Of a DNA stretch of 64,000 nucleotides, positions 17,879-26,228 are shown piece after piece. This DNA comes from Chersky-840 sp963811775. Lineage in GTDB: Bacteria > Actinomycetota > Acidimicrobiia > Acidimicrobiales > UBA8190. A program made the position numbers and the translations under genes. The notes below the pieces were generated by a model that did no database searches, had not been told where the DNA came from, and was given only the letters and a program-made list of their open reading frames with translations. Every line of letters starts with the position of its first letter. The stretch's first letter is position 1. The stretch spans positions 1-64,000 of the forward strand of contig CAWESO010000008.1 in assembly GCA_963811775.1 (NCBI GenBank), read 5' to 3'.

Positions 17879-18925
17879 ATGGCAGTGACCATCGTAGAAG
17901 CTGGCCGCACCATTGTCGGTGGTGTCGACACCCACCTCGATGTCCATGTGGCCGCGGCCTTGGACGCCATCGGCGGCGTGCTCGGAGTGGAGTCGTTCGT
18001 GACCACGCCCAAGGGCTACACGGCCATGCTCGAGTGGATGAGCGCTTTCGGGACGATCTCCAAGGTGGGCGTGGAGGGCACCGGCGCCTATGGAGCCGGG
18101 CTCGGACGGTTCCTCGCTCGCGCCGGCATCGAGGTGGTCGAGGTCGACCGGCCCAACCGCCAGGTGCGCCGGGCCAAAGGCAAATCCGATCCCGCCGATG
18201 CTGTCGAGGCGGCCCGGGCTGTGCTGAGCGGCCGCTGCACCGGGGCCCCGAAGTCCAGGGACGGCAACGTCGAGGCCATCCGGGCGCTGGTCGTCGCCAA
18301 GCGTTCGGCTCGAGAGGGTCGCCTCCGCGCCGTCCACCAGATGCGCCAGCTGAGTTACACGGCCCCCGACCAGCTTCGATGCCGCCTCAAAGGCCTGGCG
18401 ACGAGCGACTTCGTCGCCGAGGCCGCCGCCTTGCGGGTCCGGGTCGGGGGCGACCCGGTGGTCTCGGCCACGAAGATGGCCCTCGCCAGCTTGGGGCGCC
18501 GGGTCCACGCCCTCGAAGAGGAGGCCGCGCACCTCGACGAGCGACTCGCCGAGCTCGTGGAGGCGACGGCGCCGAACCTGCTCGAGCTCTTCGGCGTGGG
18601 GATCGACACCGCCGCCGTCTTGCTCGTCGCCGCCGGCGACAACCCCGAGCGCCTGCGCTCCGAAGCCGCCTGGGCGCATCTCTGCGGCGTGGCGCCCATT
18701 GAGGCATCCTCAGGGAAGGTCACCCGACACCGTCTCAACCGAGGTGGCGACCGCAGCGCCAACGCCGCCCTGTGGCGCATCGTCATGACGCGGATCGCGA
18801 AGGACCCTCGCACCCGCGCCTATCTCGAGCGCCGGACGAAAGAGGGCCGCTCCAAGCGGGAGGTGATCCGAGTCCTCAAGCGCTATGTCGCCCGCGAGGT
18901 CTTCAAGCACCTTCCTCGCGCCTAG
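17879..18925 (+). CDS. IS110-family transposase, intact
   Basis: A 348-residue DEDD recombinase. The RuvC-like N-terminal domain shows the first Asp in IVGGVDTHLDVHVAA, the Glu in VGVEGTGAYGAGL and the paired Asp in GKSDPADAVEAA. The C-terminal transposase_20 domain holds LLELFGVGIDTAAVLLVAAG, the serine-region GVAPIEASSGKVTRHRLNRG and ends KRYVAREVFKHLPRA. GGAG lies nine bases ahead of the ATG. IS110 elements move without terminal inverted repeats and in studied members use an RNA guide encoded in their flank. The frame is full length. Confidence 0.93.
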   Translation: MAVTIVEAGRTIVGGVDTHLDVHVAAALDAIGGVLGVESFVTTPKGYTAMLEWMSAFGTISKVGVEGTGAYGAGLGRFLARAGIEVVEVDRPNRQVRRAKGKSDPADAVEAARAVLSGRCTGAPKSRDGNVEAIRALVVAKRSAREGRLRAVHQMRQLSYTAPDQLRCRLKGLATSDFVAEAAALRVRVGGDPVVSATKMALASLGRRVHALEEEAAHLDERLAELVEATAPNLLELFGVGIDTAAVLLVAAGDNPERLRSEAAWAHLCGVAPIEASSGKVTRHRLNRGGDRSANAALWRIVMTRIAKDPRTRAYLERRTKEGRSKREVIRVLKRYVAREVFKHLPRA

Positions 18926-19244
18926 ATCTCCGAGCGGCGGGTCTGGCTCCAACGTTACCTGCCGTCTTCGGACTGGCCTTCGTCCGATTTGCCGGCCCGT
19001 CACTCGGAACCCTGCTCGGAGAGCATCGACGCATGGCTTGGTAAGAGCTTGCCCTCGTCCGACGAGTGGCTCCTGATTGGTCCGCCCGCTGTCCATGCCA
19101 CCGAGCCCAAGAACCTCTTGACAACCATAGGAGCTTCGGGCGGTTGGCGACCCCAGGAGAGGGTCCAAGCACAGCGCGCAAGCTACACATACCGCCCGGG
19201 CCACGCGAATGCATCTGGCGATCGGGAGCAGCCCTTTTCGATCG
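18926..19244. other. Intergenic stretch, nothing recognisable
   Basis: About 320 bases between the IS110 stop and the 3' end of the short kdpD gene. It should hold the right end of the IS110 element. No open frame, hairpin or repeat stands out. Confidence 0.3.
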
Positions 19245-20471
19245 TTATGAGTCCTCGCTTGTGCTCGCCTCCGAGGCCTCGGCCGGTGGTAGTTCGCGTC
19301 TGGCGATGGTGTGCACGTCGATGCCCACCGCACCCGCCTCGCGAATGACCCGCCGTACGATTGAACCGCCACCGATGAGCTCCTGCCATCTACTGCGTTG
19401 GCTCGAACCGATGACGATCTGGGTGATCTGGTGGTCTCGGGCGAAACGAGTCAGGGCCTGCGCCGGGTCGTCGTCCTGTATCTCGTGCCAACGGGCGCCG
19501 AGGTCCGCAGACAAACCTCGTAGTTTGGCGATCACTTGGCGGTCTCCTCGACCGCTGGCGTCGCCGGCGAGGACGTGGACCACGTCGAGCTCTCCTTTGA
19601 CCCGAGATGCGATGCGGGCGGCCCGGCGCAGGAGGATGTCGGTCCCCGGAGCCGCCGTGACGGCCACCATGATGCGCTCGGTCGTCTCCCAGAGGTTCTG
19701 GACCTCGTGGCGCCGGAGGTGCTCGAGGAGCTCCTCCTCGGTCTCGTCGGCCAGGAACCGCAATGCCAGCTCTCTCAGCGCGATGAGGTTGTCGGTGTGA
19801 AAGAAGTGGGTGAGTGCCTGCGGAACCTTCTCCTTCGGGTAGATGTTGCCGTGGAGCATCCGACGACGGAGCTGCTCGGGTGAGGAGTCGACGAGCTCGA
19901 TCTGGTCGGCCTTTCGCACGACCCAGTCGGGCACCCGTTCACGAACCTGTGCCCCGGTCATCTGCTCGACGGCATCGGCGATGCTCTCGAGGTGCTGGAT
20001 GTTGACAGTGGTGATCACGTCGATCCCGGCGTCAAGGATCTCCGAGACGTCCCTCCAGCGCTTCTCGTGCCGCCCCGATCCCGGCACGTTCGTGTGGGCG
20101 AGTTCGTCGATGAGGGCAACCTTGGGCCGTCTTTGGACCACGGCGTCGAGGTCCATCTCCTCGAACCGGGTCCCCCGGTAATCGACCGCTTTCCTGGGGA
20201 CGACCTCGAGCCCGTCGATAAGCTCCTCGGTCAGATGCCGCCCATGGCACTCGACGAACCCGACGACGACGTCGCTGCCCCGCCCCCGCCGCCGTTGGCC
20301 CTCGCTGAGCATGGCGTAGGTCTTGCCGACCCCTGCGGCGGAACCCAGGTAGATACGGAAATGGCCGGCCGCCTCGACGACGTCGGTGGCGTCGGTCTCC
20401 ACCGCCGCGGCCTCGCTCACCCCTTCGTCAGTCCCCTCGGAGCCGCCGGTGACATGCCTCTGCTCGTCCAT
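19245..20471 (-). CDS. Short KdpD: N-terminal KdpD and USP domains without kinase core
   Basis: A 408-residue protein that ends after the universal-stress domain. Residues about 35-245 are the KdpD domain with Walker A YLGSAAGVGKTYAML, then VVVGFVECHGR, VALIDELAHTNVPGS and VNIQHLESI. Residues about 270-390 are a USP domain with ERIMVAVTAAPGTD and QIVIGSSQRSRW, close to the ATP loop G-x-S-x-R. The DUF4118, GAF, HisKA and ATPase parts of a full sensor are absent, but the C-terminus is clean. Stand-alone forms of this region are known to modulate Kdp expression in some bacteria. ATG 20471 has GAGAGG eight bases upstream; a GTG lies six bases further up. It is downstream of kdpFABC on the same strand. 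Confidence 0.85.
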   Translation of the reverse strand: MDEQRHVTGGSEGTDEGVSEAAAVETDATDVVEAAGHFRIYLGSAAGVGKTYAMLSEGQRRRGRGSDVVVGFVECHGRHLTEELIDGLEVVPRKAVDYRGTRFEEMDLDAVVQRRPKVALIDELAHTNVPGSGRHEKRWRDVSEILDAGIDVITTVNIQHLESIADAVEQMTGAQVRERVPDWVVRKADQIELVDSSPEQLRRRMLHGNIYPKEKVPQALTHFFHTDNLIALRELALRFLADETEEELLEHLRRHEVQNLWETTERIMVAVTAAPGTDILLRRAARIASRVKGELDVVHVLAGDASGRGDRQVIAKLRGLSADLGARWHEIQDDDPAQALTRFARDHQITQIVIGSSQRSRWQELIGGGSIVRRVIREAGAVGIDVHTIARRELPPAEASEASTSEDS

Positions 20472-20714
20472 CTTCACGGCCTCTCTCCGGGGCCCGTTGC
20501 CCTAGCCACCGTCGGGTCGCGCCACTGGTCTCACGAAGACTAGAGCTCTCCGAAAATCACTCCGGCCGCGATTAGCGGGCGGGGGCGCCACAGCGATGGG
20601 TGCGCGTACACGGCATATCTACACATCCTGGATGGCTTGAGCTTGGCCTCAGCATCCGTAGATCGGGCTGACGCTCTGAGGTCTACGGATGAGGTTTTCG
20701 GCACCCACAGGTTG

Positions 20715-20800
20715 TAAGGCGGCACCCTCTTCGAACATGGCGTAGCCCTTGCCCACCCCCGGCGGAGGTCCGAGGTACACCTGGCAGCGCTCCATGCCCC
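20715..20800 (-). pseudogene. Fragment of a second kdpD N-terminus
   Basis: The minus strand reads ERCQVYLGPPPGVGKGYAMF followed by EEGAAL, which is the first Walker A block of a KdpD domain. Only about 28 codons are recognisable and no continuation was found in any frame. It lies upstream of the short kdpD and downstream of the OB-fold gene, so it looks like the scar of a full-length kdpD or of a duplicated copy. The rest of 20478-20821 shows nothing else. Confidence 0.6.
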
Positions 20801-20821
20801 TGGGTGGCGTCACCGAACATC

Positions 20822-21070
20822 TTAGGGCTCGAAGCGGTAGAAGGGGTTCCACAGCACGATCCCCCGCTCGTCGGCAAGGGCCGTGCCCTCGACCGTGCAG
20901 TGCACCCCTTCGACCATTCCGGGAACGGACCGCACGCCACGGAACACGACGGCCAGCTGGCCTGTACCGTCATCGATCGTGAATACCTGAGCCTTCGCCC
21001 CCCGCCAGATACAGCGCTCGGTATCGACAACCTTTCCGGTGACCACCACGCGCTCGACGCGCCCTGGCAT
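20822..21070 (-). CDS. Small OB-fold protein
   Basis: An 82-residue single-domain protein. It reads as one OB-fold barrel: VERVVVTGKVVDTERC, KAQVFTIDDGTGQLAVVFRG, VHCTVEGTALADERGIVLWN. The DDGTG turn followed by a hydrophobic strand is typical of the nucleic-acid-binding OB-fold family. It follows kdpC with a 63-base gap on the same strand and is probably the last gene of the kdp transcript. A role in potassium transport is not known; association is by position only. Confidence 0.7.
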   Translation of the reverse strand: MPGRVERVVVTGKVVDTERCIWRGAKAQVFTIDDGTGQLAVVFRGVRSVPGMVEGVHCTVEGTALADERGIVLWNPFYRFEP

Positions 21071-21133
21071 CGGTGACCCGACGGGCGACGGCGCGTCCGC
21101 CCCAGCTGTCGCCGGAGGTGGGCTCCCAGCCGT

Positions 21134-21757
21134 TCACCGCAGCCGGGCGAGGGCTTCGTTCAGCTGCAGGACGTCGATGTAGCTGCTCCCCATGAAGCCC
21201 AGTTGCGCACCGTTGGTCTCCTTGTCGATGAGCTTTCGCAGCGCCGACGGGGCGATGCCGGTGGCCTTGGAGACCATCGGGATCTGGACGATGGCGTCCT
21301 GGGGAGCAATGTCGGGGTCGAGGCCACTGCCCGAGGTGGTCACGAGGTCCGGGGTGGGGTTCACGCCGCGCTTGTGCCAGTACGCCACCAGCTCTTGCGT
21401 ATTCTCCAGCAGGACCTTCGACCTCGGACCCAGGTTGGTCGCCCCCGATTCGCCACTGTTGCCATTGGCCACCAGGGGGTTGTCCCCTCCGGCCACCTTG
21501 GCCTTGGGGTTCGCCGCGTATGGACCGAGATCGTCGGGCCGACCTTGGAAGACACAGCTGCCTGGTGGGTTTCCCGGGCACTTCGTGGCTGACCAGTTCT
21601 GTCCGATCAGGGTCGACCCGTTGGCCGTGATCGAGCCGTCGGCCTGGTGCCGGAAGAACACCTGGGCGACGCCGGTGCCGGCGAAGGCATAGACGAACCC
21701 GAAGAAGACCGTGATGACGACGATCGAGATGATGGAACGGCGGAGATGGGCGATCAT
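21134..21757 (-). CDS. kdpC: Potassium-transporting ATPase C subunit
   Basis: A 207-residue KdpC with one N-terminal transmembrane helix (about residues 8-30, SIISIVVITVFFGFVYAFAG) and an outward domain. Family landmarks are GSTLIGQNW near residue 47, VTTSGSGLDPDIAP near 142-155 and the C-terminal VLQLNEALARL. KdpC stabilises the KdpFABC complex and aids K+ affinity. Its ATG lies 13 bases after the kdpB stop. Confidence 0.95.
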   Translation of the reverse strand: MIAHLRRSIISIVVITVFFGFVYAFAGTGVAQVFFRHQADGSITANGSTLIGQNWSATKCPGNPPGSCVFQGRPDDLGPYAANPKAKVAGGDNPLVANGNSGESGATNLGPRSKVLLENTQELVAYWHKRGVNPTPDLVTTSGSGLDPDIAPQDAIVQIPMVSKATGIAPSALRKLIDKETNGAQLGFMGSSYIDVLQLNEALARLR

Positions 21758-21770
21758 GTGGGGCTCGCGA

Positions 21771-23843
21771 TCAGTAGGCGTGGAGAGCGACCAGGATCAG
21801 GTCGATGAGCTTGATGAAGATGAAGGGAACGATGATCCCGCCCACCCCGTAGATGAACACGTTTCGACGAAGGATGGCCGCCGATCCCGCGGCACGGAAC
21901 CTCACCCCGCGCAGTGCCAGGGGGATGAGCGCCACGATCACCAGGGCGTTGAAGATCACCGCCGAGAGCACCGCGCTCTGCGGGCTGTGCAGCTTCATGA
22001 CGTTGAGCGTGTTGAGCTGCGGATACGTGGCGACGAACAACGCCGGGATGATGGCGAAGTACTTGGCGATGTCGTTGGCGATAGAGAAGGTGGTGAGCGA
22101 GCCCCGGGTGATGAGCAATTGCTTACCGATCTCGACGACGTCGATGAGCTTGGTCGGGTTGGAGTCGAGGTCGACCATGTTCCCGGCCTCTTTGGCCGCC
22201 GTGGTCCCGGTGTTCATGGCCACCCCGACATCGGCTTGGGCGAGGGCGGGGGCGTCATTGGTGCCGTCGCCGGTCATGGCGACGAGCTTCCCGCCCTCCT
22301 GCTCGGACCGGATGAGCGCCATCTTGGCCTCGGGGGTGGCCTCGGCCAGGTAGTCGTCGACACCGGCCTCCTGGGCGATCGCCGCAGCCGTCAGCGGATT
22401 GTCACCGGTGATCATCACGGTGCGGATGCCCATCTGGCGCATCTCGTCGAACTTCTCCCGGATGCCCTGCTTCACGACGTCCTTGAGCTCGATGACGCCG
22501 AGGATGCGCGTGCCGTCGGCCACCACCAGGGGCGTCGATCCCGCCCGGGAGAGGCGCTCGACAATCTCGTTCAGTCCCTGAGGGCTCGTGCCACCCTGCT
22601 CCTCGACCCACTTCCGGACCGAGTCGGCGGCACCCTTGCGGATGTGGCGGCCGTCCATGTCGAGGCCCGACATGCGGGTCGTGGCCGAGAAGGGCACGAA
22701 GCTGTGCTCCTCGCCGAGCTCACGCTCCCGGATGGCGAAGCGCTCCTTGGCGAGCACTACGATGGAGCGTCCTTCAGGAGTCTCGTCGGCTAGCGACGCC
22801 AACTGGGCAGCGTCGGCGAGCTCCTCCTCGCTGTTGCCGCCGGCGGGGAAGAACGCAGAGGCCATGCGGTTCCCCAACGTGATGGTGCCCGTCTTGTCGA
22901 GCAGCAGTGTCTGCACGTCCCCGGCCGCCTCCACGGCCCGGCCGCTCATGGCCAGCACATTGCGCTGCACGAGACGGTCCATGCCGGCGATGCCGATGGC
23001 CGATAGGAGGGCCCCGATGGTGGTCGGGATCAGGCACACCAGCAGCGACACCAGGACGACCACCGACACCGTCGCCCCTGCGAAGTGACCGAAAGGCTGT
23101 AGGGCCACCACCACCGGCAGGAACACGATCGTGAGCACGGCCAGGAGGATGGTGAGGGCGATCTCGTTGGGGGTCTTCTGCCGATTGGCCCCTTCCACCA
23201 GGGTGATCATGCGATCGAGGAACGTGTGGCCGCGCTCGGCAGTGATCCGAACCACGATGCGGTCGGAGAGGACCTTGGTCCCGCCCGTGACGGCCGAGCG
23301 GTCACCCCCCGACTCGCGGATCACCGGGGCGGACTCCCCGGTGATAGCCGATTCGTCGACCGAGGCGATGCCTTCGACGATCTCGCCGTCAGAGGGGATG
23401 AGGTCGCCAGCTTCGCAGACTACGAGGTCTTCCTTGGACAACGCCGAGGCCGCCACTCGCTCTTCGGTGCCGTCGGGACGGAGGCGACGGGCTTCGGTCT
23501 CGGATCGCATCTTGCGCAGGGTGTCGGCCTGTGCCTTGCCCCGTCCCTCGGCCATGGCTTCGGCGAAGTTGGCGAAGATGACCGTCAAGAAGAGCCAGAT
23601 CGTGATGGACCAGGTGAAGATGCCCGGATGGGCGATCGCCTCGATGAAAGTGACGACGGTTCCCACCAGCACGACGAACATGACGGGGTTCTTGATCTGC
23701 ACCCTGGGATCGAGCTTCTTGAACGCGTCGATCAGCGCCCGGCCAAGGATCTCGCGGTCGAAGAGGCTGCGAGCTTCGGCCACGCCACGCGGCCCGCTGC
23801 CGGGCTGTTGTTGAGGTTGCGGTTGTGTGGTCAAGGTCGTCAT
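21771..23843 (-). CDS. kdpB: Potassium-transporting ATPase ATP-binding subunit
   Basis: A 690-residue P1A-type ATPase. The actuator motif DESAITGESAPV lies near residue 168, the phosphorylation site LLLDKTGTITLGN near 315, and the hinge MTGDGTNDAPALAQADVG near 526. The C-terminal helices include NDIAKYFAIIPALF and PQLNTLNVMKLHSPQSAVLS, specific for KdpB. It powers K+ uptake through KdpA. The start overlaps the kdpA stop by one base (TGATG). Confidence 0.97.
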   Translation of the reverse strand: MTTLTTQPQPQQQPGSGPRGVAEARSLFDREILGRALIDAFKKLDPRVQIKNPVMFVVLVGTVVTFIEAIAHPGIFTWSITIWLFLTVIFANFAEAMAEGRGKAQADTLRKMRSETEARRLRPDGTEERVAASALSKEDLVVCEAGDLIPSDGEIVEGIASVDESAITGESAPVIRESGGDRSAVTGGTKVLSDRIVVRITAERGHTFLDRMITLVEGANRQKTPNEIALTILLAVLTIVFLPVVVALQPFGHFAGATVSVVVLVSLLVCLIPTTIGALLSAIGIAGMDRLVQRNVLAMSGRAVEAAGDVQTLLLDKTGTITLGNRMASAFFPAGGNSEEELADAAQLASLADETPEGRSIVVLAKERFAIRERELGEEHSFVPFSATTRMSGLDMDGRHIRKGAADSVRKWVEEQGGTSPQGLNEIVERLSRAGSTPLVVADGTRILGVIELKDVVKQGIREKFDEMRQMGIRTVMITGDNPLTAAAIAQEAGVDDYLAEATPEAKMALIRSEQEGGKLVAMTGDGTNDAPALAQADVGVAMNTGTTAAKEAGNMVDLDSNPTKLIDVVEIGKQLLITRGSLTTFSIANDIAKYFAIIPALFVATYPQLNTLNVMKLHSPQSAVLSAVIFNALVIVALIPLALRGVRFRAAGSAAILRRNVFIYGVGGIIVPFIFIKLIDLILVALHAY

Positions 23844-25537
23844 CAGAAGAACTTTCCGTGGCTGAGCTGCTCGACGATGGGGCCGAGAGCGATGGCGGGG
23901 AAGAAGGTGAGGCCACCGATGATCACGATCACGCCGATGACCAGGCCGACGAACATGCCGTTGTCGGTCCGGAAGGTTCCGAGCGACGCCGGGACCGCTT
24001 TCTTGACCGCCAGCGTCCCCGCCAGCGCCAAGGCCGGGATGATGATGGCGAAGCGACCGAGCAGCATGTCGATGGAGCCGAGGACGTTGTAGAAGGTGGT
24101 GTTGCCCGTGAGGCCCGCCATGGCCGAGCCGTTGTTGTTCGATTGCGAGGTGAGGGAATAGAGGATCTCGGAGAACCCGTGGGGGCCGGAGTTGAGCGGG
24201 CCCGCCCGCCCGGCATGCAGCGACACAGCGATCGCGGTGGTGACGAGCACGATGATGGGCATGATCAGCGCGGCGAGGCCGGCCAGCTTCACCTCCTTGG
24301 CCTGGATCTTCTTGCCCAGGTACTCCGGTGTTCGCCCGATCATCAAGCCGCCGATGAACACGGCGATAATGGCGTAAATGAGGATCGTGTAGAGGCCACT
24401 GCCGACCCCGCCGGGCGTCACCTCCCCGAGCATCATGCCGCTGAGCGGGCCGAAGCCGCCCATGGGGTTGTACGAGTCGGTCTGGCTGTCGACGGCCCCG
24501 TCGGAAGTCTGAGTCATCGACACGTTGAACAGGGCACTGGTGGTGTCGCCGAAGCGCACCTCCTTGCCTTCGGTGTTGCCGACCGTGGAATGCACACCGG
24601 CGGCGACCACGGCGGGGTTGTTGGTGTGCTCGGAATAGCTGGTGAAACCGACCCAGACACCGAAGATCAGCACCATGGCGGCCAGGAGGGCGGCGCCGTG
24701 ACGGATACTCCCCACCATCTTGCCGAATGTGTAGGTCAAGGCAAAGGGGATGGAGAGGGTGAGCCAGACGTAGAGCAGGTTGGTGAATGCCGTCGGGTTC
24801 TCAAAGGGATGCGCCAGGTCGACGTTGAAGAACCCACCGCCGTTGGTCCCGAGCTGCATGATGGGACCCATAAACCCAGCGGGGCCACGGGCGACGGTCT
24901 GCGTGACGCCATTCAGCGAGTCGTGGATGCTGACCGGCCCAGCCAGGGTCTGCACAGCGCCCGAAGCGACAGTCACGATGCCGGCGAGGAACGCGATCGG
25001 GAGGAGGATGTAGAGCAGGCAACGGGTGATATCGACCCAGAAGTTGCCGATCGTGGGAGAGTTCTTACGAGCAAATCCCCTCACCACAGCGATCGCCACG
25101 GCGATCCCAACGGCCGCGCTCACAAACTGCTGCACCGTGAGCACGCCGATCTGGGAGAAGTACGACATGGAGGTCTCGCCGCCGTAGTTCTGCCAGTTCG
25201 TGTTCGTCGTGAACGACACGATCGTGTTCCAGCTCAGCGCCGGCGGCACGGCCCCGAAGTGCTGGGGATTGAGCGGCAGCGACCCTTGAATCCTCAACAG
25301 CAGGAACCCGATGCCGATGAACACGGCGGAGAAGATCACCGTCGAGCCGGCGTAACGCTTCCAGGTTTGCTCGTGGTCGGGCCCGGTGCCGGTGCCGAGC
25401 AGCCGGTAGAAGGGCCGCTCGGCCCATTCCAGGAAGTGCACCCGGCCGTCGAAGACGGCCGCCATATAGGAGCCCAGGTAGCGCCAGGTAATGCCCAAGG
25501 CGATGACCAGGACGACGATGGTCCAGAAGAAGCCCAT
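23843..25537 (-). CDS. kdpA: Potassium-transporting ATPase potassium-binding subunit
   Basis: A 564-residue KdpA with about ten membrane helices and four selectivity-filter-like loops, such as SFTTNTNWQNYGGE, GTNGGGFFNVDLAHPFENPT and TSQSNNNGSAMAGL. It belongs to the superfamily of K+ transporters and carries the high-affinity K+ site. ATG 25537 overlaps the kdpF stop by one base; a GTG nine bases upstream is in frame but would extend into kdpF. It is the third gene of the minus-strand kdp operon. Confidence 0.97.
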   Translation of the reverse strand: MGFFWTIVVLVIALGITWRYLGSYMAAVFDGRVHFLEWAERPFYRLLGTGTGPDHEQTWKRYAGSTVIFSAVFIGIGFLLLRIQGSLPLNPQHFGAVPPALSWNTIVSFTTNTNWQNYGGETSMSYFSQIGVLTVQQFVSAAVGIAVAIAVVRGFARKNSPTIGNFWVDITRCLLYILLPIAFLAGIVTVASGAVQTLAGPVSIHDSLNGVTQTVARGPAGFMGPIMQLGTNGGGFFNVDLAHPFENPTAFTNLLYVWLTLSIPFALTYTFGKMVGSIRHGAALLAAMVLIFGVWVGFTSYSEHTNNPAVVAAGVHSTVGNTEGKEVRFGDTTSALFNVSMTQTSDGAVDSQTDSYNPMGGFGPLSGMMLGEVTPGGVGSGLYTILIYAIIAVFIGGLMIGRTPEYLGKKIQAKEVKLAGLAALIMPIIVLVTTAIAVSLHAGRAGPLNSGPHGFSEILYSLTSQSNNNGSAMAGLTGNTTFYNVLGSIDMLLGRFAIIIPALALAGTLAVKKAVPASLGTFRTDNGMFVGLVIGVIVIIGGLTFFPAIALGPIVEQLSHGKFF

Positions 25538-25626
25538 CAGAACCACTCAGGCTTGAAGAGAGCCACCCCCAGGTAGATGAACATGATGATGGCGACGGCG
25601 AGGAGGATGCCCTGGACGGCGGTCAT
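25537..25626 (-). CDS. kdpF: KdpF small membrane subunit
   Basis: A 29-residue peptide with one transmembrane helix: it starts MTAVQGILLAVAII and ends YLGVALFKPEWF. The ending L-x-x-P-E-x-F is the usual KdpF terminus. KdpF stabilises the KdpABC complex in the membrane. Its stop shares one base with the kdpA start and its start overlaps the stop of another small peptide by four bases, so all are translated in series. Confidence 0.9.
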   Translation of the reverse strand: MTAVQGILLAVAIIMFIYLGVALFKPEWF

Positions 25627-25706
25627 ACGTGCTCGAGTCCCCAGATGAGCCCGAGCATCACAAGCGCGAAGGCGATGATGCCGAGCACTGCCATGAAATC
25701 ACCCAT
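25623..25706 (-). CDS. 27-residue membrane peptide heading the kdp operon
   Basis: Directly upstream of kdpF a short frame begins MGDFMAVLGIIAFALVMLGL and ends IWGLEHV, overlapping the kdpF start as ATGA. It is one hydrophobic helix with a charged C-terminal end. Similar peptides of this size precede kdpF in other actinobacteria as far as I recall, but I know of no assigned function. The start may alternatively be the internal ATG at 25694. Coupling by overlap with kdpF argues that it is translated. Confidence 0.65.
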   Translation of the reverse strand: MGDFMAVLGIIAFALVMLGLIWGLEHV

Positions 25707-25730
25707 GCAAAGGAGTATCCGCGACGGCGA

Positions 25731-25780
25731 CATAAACATGCCGTGAACAGACCGGCTGGGAGCATAAAAAAGATGTAAAC
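25731..25780 (-). promoter_or_regulatory. Two direct copies of a CATAAA-N6-GTRAAC motif upstream of kdp
   Basis: On the plus strand, cataaacatgccgtgaac (from 25731) and cataaaaaagatgtaaac (from 25763) share CATAAA, a six-base spacer and GTRAAC, 32 bases apart. They lie 25 to 75 bases upstream of the first kdp peptide, where an activator would sit. A similar motif occurs at 26172. Arrayed half-sites like this are usual for OmpR/KdpE-class regulators, but the protein that binds is not in evidence. Confidence 0.5.
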
Positions 25781-26100
25781 GGGCGTCCCTGCACTTGGGC
25801 ACCTGCGAGGCCGTGCGTGGCCCCCTGACGATCCGTGAGGGGTGCCACGAGCTGGTAAACGAGGCCGAACACGCCCTTCTTGGCGGTCGCCGTACAGCTT
25901 CCTGGCGTCAGGTCGACATAGGCGTGCCGTGAACGAAGCCCCGGAGAGCGTGAGGGCCGTCAATCCGGCTCCCCAGTCTGCGGACCCGGGCGGATCTGCG
26001 AACGGTGAAGATGGAGGCTCCCGAAGGCGCACCATCGTCCTACGTGGTTGAAAGACCACTCAGCACCCCCAAGTCCGGTCAAAGATTGGGATCGCCGGGC

Positions 26101-26134
26101 CCGCCCCACGCGGCACTACGACCGCGTGGGGCGG
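26101..26134. terminator. 13-bp perfect hairpin in the divergent kdp intergenic region
   Basis: Positions 26101-26113 (ccgccccacgcgg) pair perfectly with 26122-26134 around an eight-base loop. No T-tract follows on either side. It lies between the kdp promoter region and the promoter of the plus-strand gene at 26229, so it may insulate the two units or be a protein-binding palindrome. Confidence 0.45.
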
Positions 26135-26150
26135 CCGGGTGTGAACACGG

Positions 26151-26200
26151 CATAAATACGGTGACTCGGACCGTAAATAAGGTGTGAATTGTCTATACAC
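26151..26200 (+). promoter_or_regulatory. Candidate regulated promoter of the 26229 gene
   Basis: Two related blocks, cataaatacggtgac (26151) and cgtaaataaggtgtgaat (26172), lie 21 bases apart, two helical turns. The second fits the CRTAAA-N6-GTRAAY pattern also present before kdp. A -10-like tatac follows at 26195. This suggests that the small gene pair at 26229-26802 and the kdp operon answer to the same regulator. Confidence 0.45.
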
Positions 26201-26228
26201 CAACGGCCGGCAGTCGTTCAATGACGGT

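Noticed and set aside
18710..19372. Minus-strand frame across the IS110 end
   Set aside because: It runs antisense to the transposase C-terminus and has no recognisable domain.
25707..26100. c-di-AMP riboswitch in front of kdp
   Set aside because: Such a riboswitch controls kdp in some bacteria, but I could not match its conserved helices here.
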